Below are positions 60,717-64,000 of a stretch of DNA of 64,000 bases, one piece after another; the stretch's first letter is position 1, and every line of letters begins with the position of its first letter. The DNA lies in contig NZ_FNGS01000004.1 of NCBI RefSeq assembly GCF_900103285.1, positions 353,960-417,959 on the forward strand, in the 5' to 3' direction. The notes beneath the pieces were generated by a model, which worked only from the letters and a program-made list of their open reading frames with translations, was not told the DNA's origin and did not search any database. The translations under genes and the position numbers were made by a program. The DNA comes from Siphonobacter aquaeclarae. Lineage in GTDB: Bacteria; Bacteroidota; Bacteroidia; Cytophagales; Spirosomataceae.

Positions 60717-63194
60717 ATGAAATCCACGCTCAGCAAGTTACTGCCTCACCTGGCGGCCGTTGCCGTCCTGCTTGTCATCGCCGCGCTGTATGCCTCTCCC
60801 AACCTTCAGGGGAAGGTACTCGGCATGCATGACATCCAGCAGGCGCAGGCAGGAGCCCACGAATTGAACGAATACTTCAAAGCCACCGGCCGTTGGGCCC
60901 TCTGGACCAACTCGATGTTCAGCGGTATGCCGGCCTATATGGTCGCCGGAGATTATCCTTATACCTGGGTCGGTAAAGGCATTGTCATTGCCCTTTCCGT
61001 TATTCCGGAAACCATTCGGGTACTGTTCCTGATGATGTTCGGGATGTACGTCCTGCTGACGACGATGGGCGTACGCCGCTGGCTGGCCGTCGTAGGTGCA
61101 GTAGCTTTCGCCTTCGGCAGCTATAACCTGATTTTCATCAAGGCCGGGCATATTTCAAAAATCTATGCGCTGGCTTACCTGCCGGGTATTCTCGCGGGAT
61201 TGATGCTGGTATTCCGTGGCCGGTACTGGATCGGCGGAGCCGTGACGGCGCTGTTCCTCTGCCTGGAAATGTATGCCAATCACCCGCAGATCACCTACTA
61301 CTTTGGTCTTGCCCTGATCCCGTATGTGATCATGGAGGCGATTGTGCTGGTCAAGCAGGGTAAGGTGCAGCAATTGTTGCTGGCCGGTGTGGTATTGGCT
61401 GTTTCGTCAGCGATCGGGATAGGCAGCTACGGCGGCCGTCTGCTTGTCACGAACGACTATTCCAAAGAAACCACCCGCGGCAAAACGGAACTGACCTTAC
61501 CCAAACCCGGCGCTCCAGGCGTCGAAGCCACGGCGGCTCCGCAGGACGGTCTCGACAAAAGCTATGCCTTTGAATACAGCTATGAAGTCGGGGAAACCCT
61601 TACCCTGCTGATTCCGCGGGTATTCGGCGGGGCGTCAAACGGCGGACTTTCGACCGACTCCGAAACCTATAAAGTGCTGTCCCAGCGCGGGCTCGATCCG
61701 GGCTCGGCTAAGCAGTTTGTGGAAACAGCCATGCCCGTATACTGGGGTGGCCTGCCGATCAACGGCGGTCCGGCCTATGCCGGTGCAGTCGTGTTGTTTT
61801 TGTTTGCACTGGGTTTATTCATCGTCAAAAACCGCCTGAAATGGTGGATACTGGGTTCCACTGTCCTGCTGATTTTCATTGCCTGGGGGAAATACTTCGC
61901 CGGTTTCAACGGGTTCCTGTTTGATCACCTGCCGATGTTCAACAAGTTCCGGGCGGTGACGATGACGCTGAGCGTCGTTCAGTTGTTCTTCGCGCTGCTG
62001 GGCATTATGGCCGTTCAGGAGCTGCTCGACCGGAAACCGACTTTCGCCGAAATCAAAACGCCGCTTATTGCCGCTACGGCACTTACGGGCGGCGTAGCCC
62101 TGCTGATCTGGCTTCTTGGCTCTTCGATCTTCGATATCCGCCGCCCGAATGATACCGACGTACTGACCAGCATGGTAGGCGATCCGGCGTTTGCAACGGA
62201 AATCTACCGGGCGCTCCTGGCAGACCGTATTTCGGTCCTCAAAGCCGACTCGCTCCGGACGCTTCTCTTCGTACTCCTGGCAGCCGGCAGCGTCTGGCTG
62301 TACGTTACCGGAAAAATCAAGGAAGCCATTCTCATTCCGGTTCTCGGACTCCTTATCCTGGTAGATCTTTTTCAGCTTGATAAAAAGTACCTGAACAACG
62401 ACGACTTCACCACCCGCCGGGAAGCCGCCGCGATCATGGAGCCGACGCCGGTAGACGAGCAGATTCTGCAGGACAAAAGCCTCAGCTACCGGGTGATGGA
62501 CAACCGCAGCTTCTTCATGAGCGATGCCAACGCGTCGTATTTTCACAAGTCGCTCGGTGGCTATCACGCTGCGAAACTGAAGCGCTATTCCGAGTTGATG
62601 GAATATGCGTTGCCGAAGAATTTCATGGGCGTCATCAACATGCTCAACGCCAAGTATGTCATCCAGCGCGATCAGCAGACCCGGCAGGACGCCGCCCAGC
62701 TCAACGCTGCCGCGCTCGGCAATGCCTGGTTTGTGAAAGAATACAAACTCGTTCCGAATGCCAACGAGGAAATGAAAACCCTGGAAACCTTTGATCCGGG
62801 GAAAACGGCTGTCATCGATCAGCGGTTTGCCGCCGACGTGAAAGGCCTGACCATTTCCTACGATACCACCAATACCATCCGCCTGACGAGCTACGCGCCC
62901 GATCAGCTGAAGTATGAGAGCAAGGCCGGATCGGATCAGCTCGCCGTATTCTCCGAAATATTCTACAAAGGGAATACGGACTGGAAATCGTACATAGACG
63001 GAAAAGAAGTACCCCATATCCGTGTTAACTACCTGCTTCGCGGCTTGCGGATTCCGGCGGGTACACACACAATCGAGTTTAAATTCGATCCGCCGGTGTG
63101 GAAAACGGCGATGACGATCGACCTTGTCTCCAACATCGCCCTCATTCTCCTGCTGGTGGCCGGCGTCGTCATCGAAAGTCGAAGAAAAGCATAA
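60717..63194 (+). CDS. YfhO family polytopic membrane protein
   Basis: Integral membrane protein of 825 residues related to YfhO/GT-C-like proteins implicated in lipid-linked glycosylation. The start at 60717 (MKSTLSKLLPHLAA) gives the first helix. About twelve membrane helices spread over residues 12-560, with a conserved loop YASPNLQGKVLGMHDIQQAQ after helix 1 and GSYNLIFIKAGHISKIYALAYLP. A soluble periplasmic domain of about 230 residues (560-795) and a final helix follow. Function in this organism is not known; surface glycan assembly is a family-based inference. A terminator follows. Confidence 0.85.
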   Translation: MKSTLSKLLPHLAAVAVLLVIAALYASPNLQGKVLGMHDIQQAQAGAHELNEYFKATGRWALWTNSMFSGMPAYMVAGDYPYTWVGKGIVIALSVIPETIRVLFLMMFGMYVLLTTMGVRRWLAVVGAVAFAFGSYNLIFIKAGHISKIYALAYLPGILAGLMLVFRGRYWIGGAVTALFLCLEMYANHPQITYYFGLALIPYVIMEAIVLVKQGKVQQLLLAGVVLAVSSAIGIGSYGGRLLVTNDYSKETTRGKTELTLPKPGAPGVEATAAPQDGLDKSYAFEYSYEVGETLTLLIPRVFGGASNGGLSTDSETYKVLSQRGLDPGSAKQFVETAMPVYWGGLPINGGPAYAGAVVLFLFALGLFIVKNRLKWWILGSTVLLIFIAWGKYFAGFNGFLFDHLPMFNKFRAVTMTLSVVQLFFALLGIMAVQELLDRKPTFAEIKTPLIAATALTGGVALLIWLLGSSIFDIRRPNDTDVLTSMVGDPAFATEIYRALLADRISVLKADSLRTLLFVLLAAGSVWLYVTGKIKEAILIPVLGLLILVDLFQLDKKYLNNDDFTTRREAAAIMEPTPVDEQILQDKSLSYRVMDNRSFFMSDANASYFHKSLGGYHAAKLKRYSELMEYALPKNFMGVINMLNAKYVIQRDQQTRQDAAQLNAAALGNAWFVKEYKLVPNANEEMKTLETFDPGKTAVIDQRFAADVKGLTISYDTTNTIRLTSYAPDQLKYESKAGSDQLAVFSEIFYKGNTDWKSYIDGKEVPHIRVNYLLRGLRIPAGTHTIEFKFDPPVWKTAMTIDLVSNIALILLLVAGVVIESRRKA

Positions 63195-63197
63195 ACG

Positions 63198-63221
63198 AAG
63201 GGGGCTCCGGCCCCCTTTTTT
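63198..63221 (+). terminator. terminator of the YfhO-type gene
   Basis: AAGGGGG (63198-63204), loop CTCCGG, CCCCCTT then TTTT. Confidence 0.85.
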
Positions 63222-63233
63222 CGGTCCCGTCCT

Positions 63234-64000
63234 ATGTTGATTACCCTTCTGCTCTGGGGATATGTAACCGTAATCTGCCTGCTGGCCGGTGACGCTGTCT
63301 GCCGTCTGTTTCGGCTGGAAAAAGGCCTTCCGCTACCCGCAGTGGCGCTGCTTGGCTGGGCCGGGCTGACGAATGTGCTGGGGTATCTCTGGCTGGCAGT
63401 GCCGGTTGGCCTGGTCGTTCACGTGCTGATTGTCGGCGGCCTGCTGGTATACGGATGGCTCCGTAGAGACTACTGGCAGGAGCGGTTGCGGGCGGTACCG
63501 GCTCATCCCACCAGCTTCTGGCTTACTTCGCTGCTGTGTGTAGCCGTTATTCTCACCCGGACTACTCACCTGCCCCGTTTGCTCGATACCGGCGGGTATC
63601 ATGCGCCGATGATCCGCTGGATATCGGAGTATGCCGTTATTCCGGGGCTGGCGAATGTCAATTACCGCTTCGGGTTCAACAATGCATCGTTTCTGACGGA
63701 AGCCTTTTTCAGTCTCCGTTTTTTGGGAGGACCGTCGTTTCACGTACTCAACGGCTGGCTGATGCTGGTCGTGGCGCTCTGGTCGCTCGATGCGCTGTCG
63801 GCTTCCGGGAAGCTCAGCAACCGGTACGTTTTCGGAATGGGGGTACTCTTTCTCTGGCATGCGCACTGGCGGCTGTCGTCGCCCACGCCGGACCATCCGG
63901 CGCAGTTACTCGTCGGACTCATTTTTTACCTCCTGATCCGGCGCATGGAAGGAGCGCGCGGTGAGGCGCTGCCGGTTGTCTGGCTCACACTTCTGGCGTT
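63234..64000 (+). CDS. LIC_10190-type membrane protein, cut by the window end
   Basis: N-terminal 255 residues of a polytopic membrane protein. It starts MLITLLLWGYVTVICLLAGD with successive hydrophobic helices. A conserved extracytoplasmic motif TGGYHAPMIRWISEYAVIPGLANVNYRFGFNN is typical of the LIC_10190/GT-C-like family, where Asp/His-containing first loops mark possible glycosyltransferases. The start follows the YfhO terminator by 12 bases. A role in surface polysaccharide synthesis is inferred from family and neighbour; the C-terminal half is not visible. Confidence 0.75.
   Translation, partial: MLITLLLWGYVTVICLLAGDAVCRLFRLEKGLPLPAVALLGWAGLTNVLGYLWLAVPVGLVVHVLIVGGLLVYGWLRRDYWQERLRAVPAHPTSFWLTSLLCVAVILTRTTHLPRLLDTGGYHAPMIRWISEYAVIPGLANVNYRFGFNNASFLTEAFFSLRFLGGPSFHVLNGWLMLVVALWSLDALSASGKLSNRYVFGMGVLFLWHAHWRLSSPTPDHPAQLLVGLIFYLLIRRMEGARGEALPVVWLTLLA

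Noticed and set aside
61815-63068. 417-codon minus-strand frame opposite the YfhO-type gene
   Set aside because: Antisense shadow; the plus-strand membrane protein has the expected helices and a matching promoter and terminator.

Overview
The window reads as chromosomal DNA of a moderately GC-rich member of the Bacteroidota, most likely a Cytophagales (Spirosomataceae-like) bacterium. Evidence: SusC/SusD with a FecR/ECF sigma pair, a TamL (lipoprotein BamA homologue)/TamB pair, Bacteroidota-restricted families (DUF6702, DUF4260, DUF4876, BT_3928-type DoxX protein, LIC_10190-type membrane protein), and repeated -7 elements of the Bacteroidota form TAnnTTTG, often with TTG about 19 bases upstream. 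I saw no rRNA, tRNA, CRISPR array, integrase or insertion sequence. Both ends cut genes (fabF on the left, a large membrane protein on the right).

Layout. 0-2.7 kb: acpP-fabF, a DUF2807 protein, rplS. 2.9-6 kb: a three-gene L-fucose-type catabolic operon (lactonase, dehydrogenase, MFS symporter). 6.2-8.9 kb: rseP, a DUF6702 protein and an SDR. 8.9-19.4 kb: mixed housekeeping and uncharacterised genes (S41 lipoprotein, a Cys-rich unknown, DUF4876 lipoprotein, SlyD-like FKBP, response regulator, DUF4260, LolD-type ATPase, TPR membrane protein, DUF1599, PAP2, EamA). 19.4-29 kb: a TonB-dependent receptor and tamB-tamL. 29-33 kb: DoxX protein, shikimate kinase, a PQQ dehydrogenase with a cytochrome c domain.

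33-46 kb and 51.6-60.6 kb are carbohydrate loci. A LacI regulator with its own operator leads GH43 and a sialate O-acetylesterase. After an outer-membrane porin, a Tyr/Asn/Gly/Trp-rich lipoprotein and proS, a second esterase is followed by a GH95 fucosidase. A second locus has ECF sigma, FecR, SusC, SusD and a beta-helix protein with a C-terminal PDZ domain. With the fucose operon at 3-6 kb this suggests use of fucosylated, acetylated plant or algal glycans (inference).

Between the two loci, at 46.3-51.3 kb, lies a complete-looking tripartite exporter (ABC protein, HlyD-type adaptor, TolC-type channel). The ABC protein's nucleotide-binding domain has lost most of its canonical catalytic residues. 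This is the most unusual gene set in the window. A tatA gene too short to stand out follows it.

60.7-64 kb holds a YfhO-type and a LIC_10190-type polytopic membrane protein, probably linked to surface polysaccharide or glycosylation.
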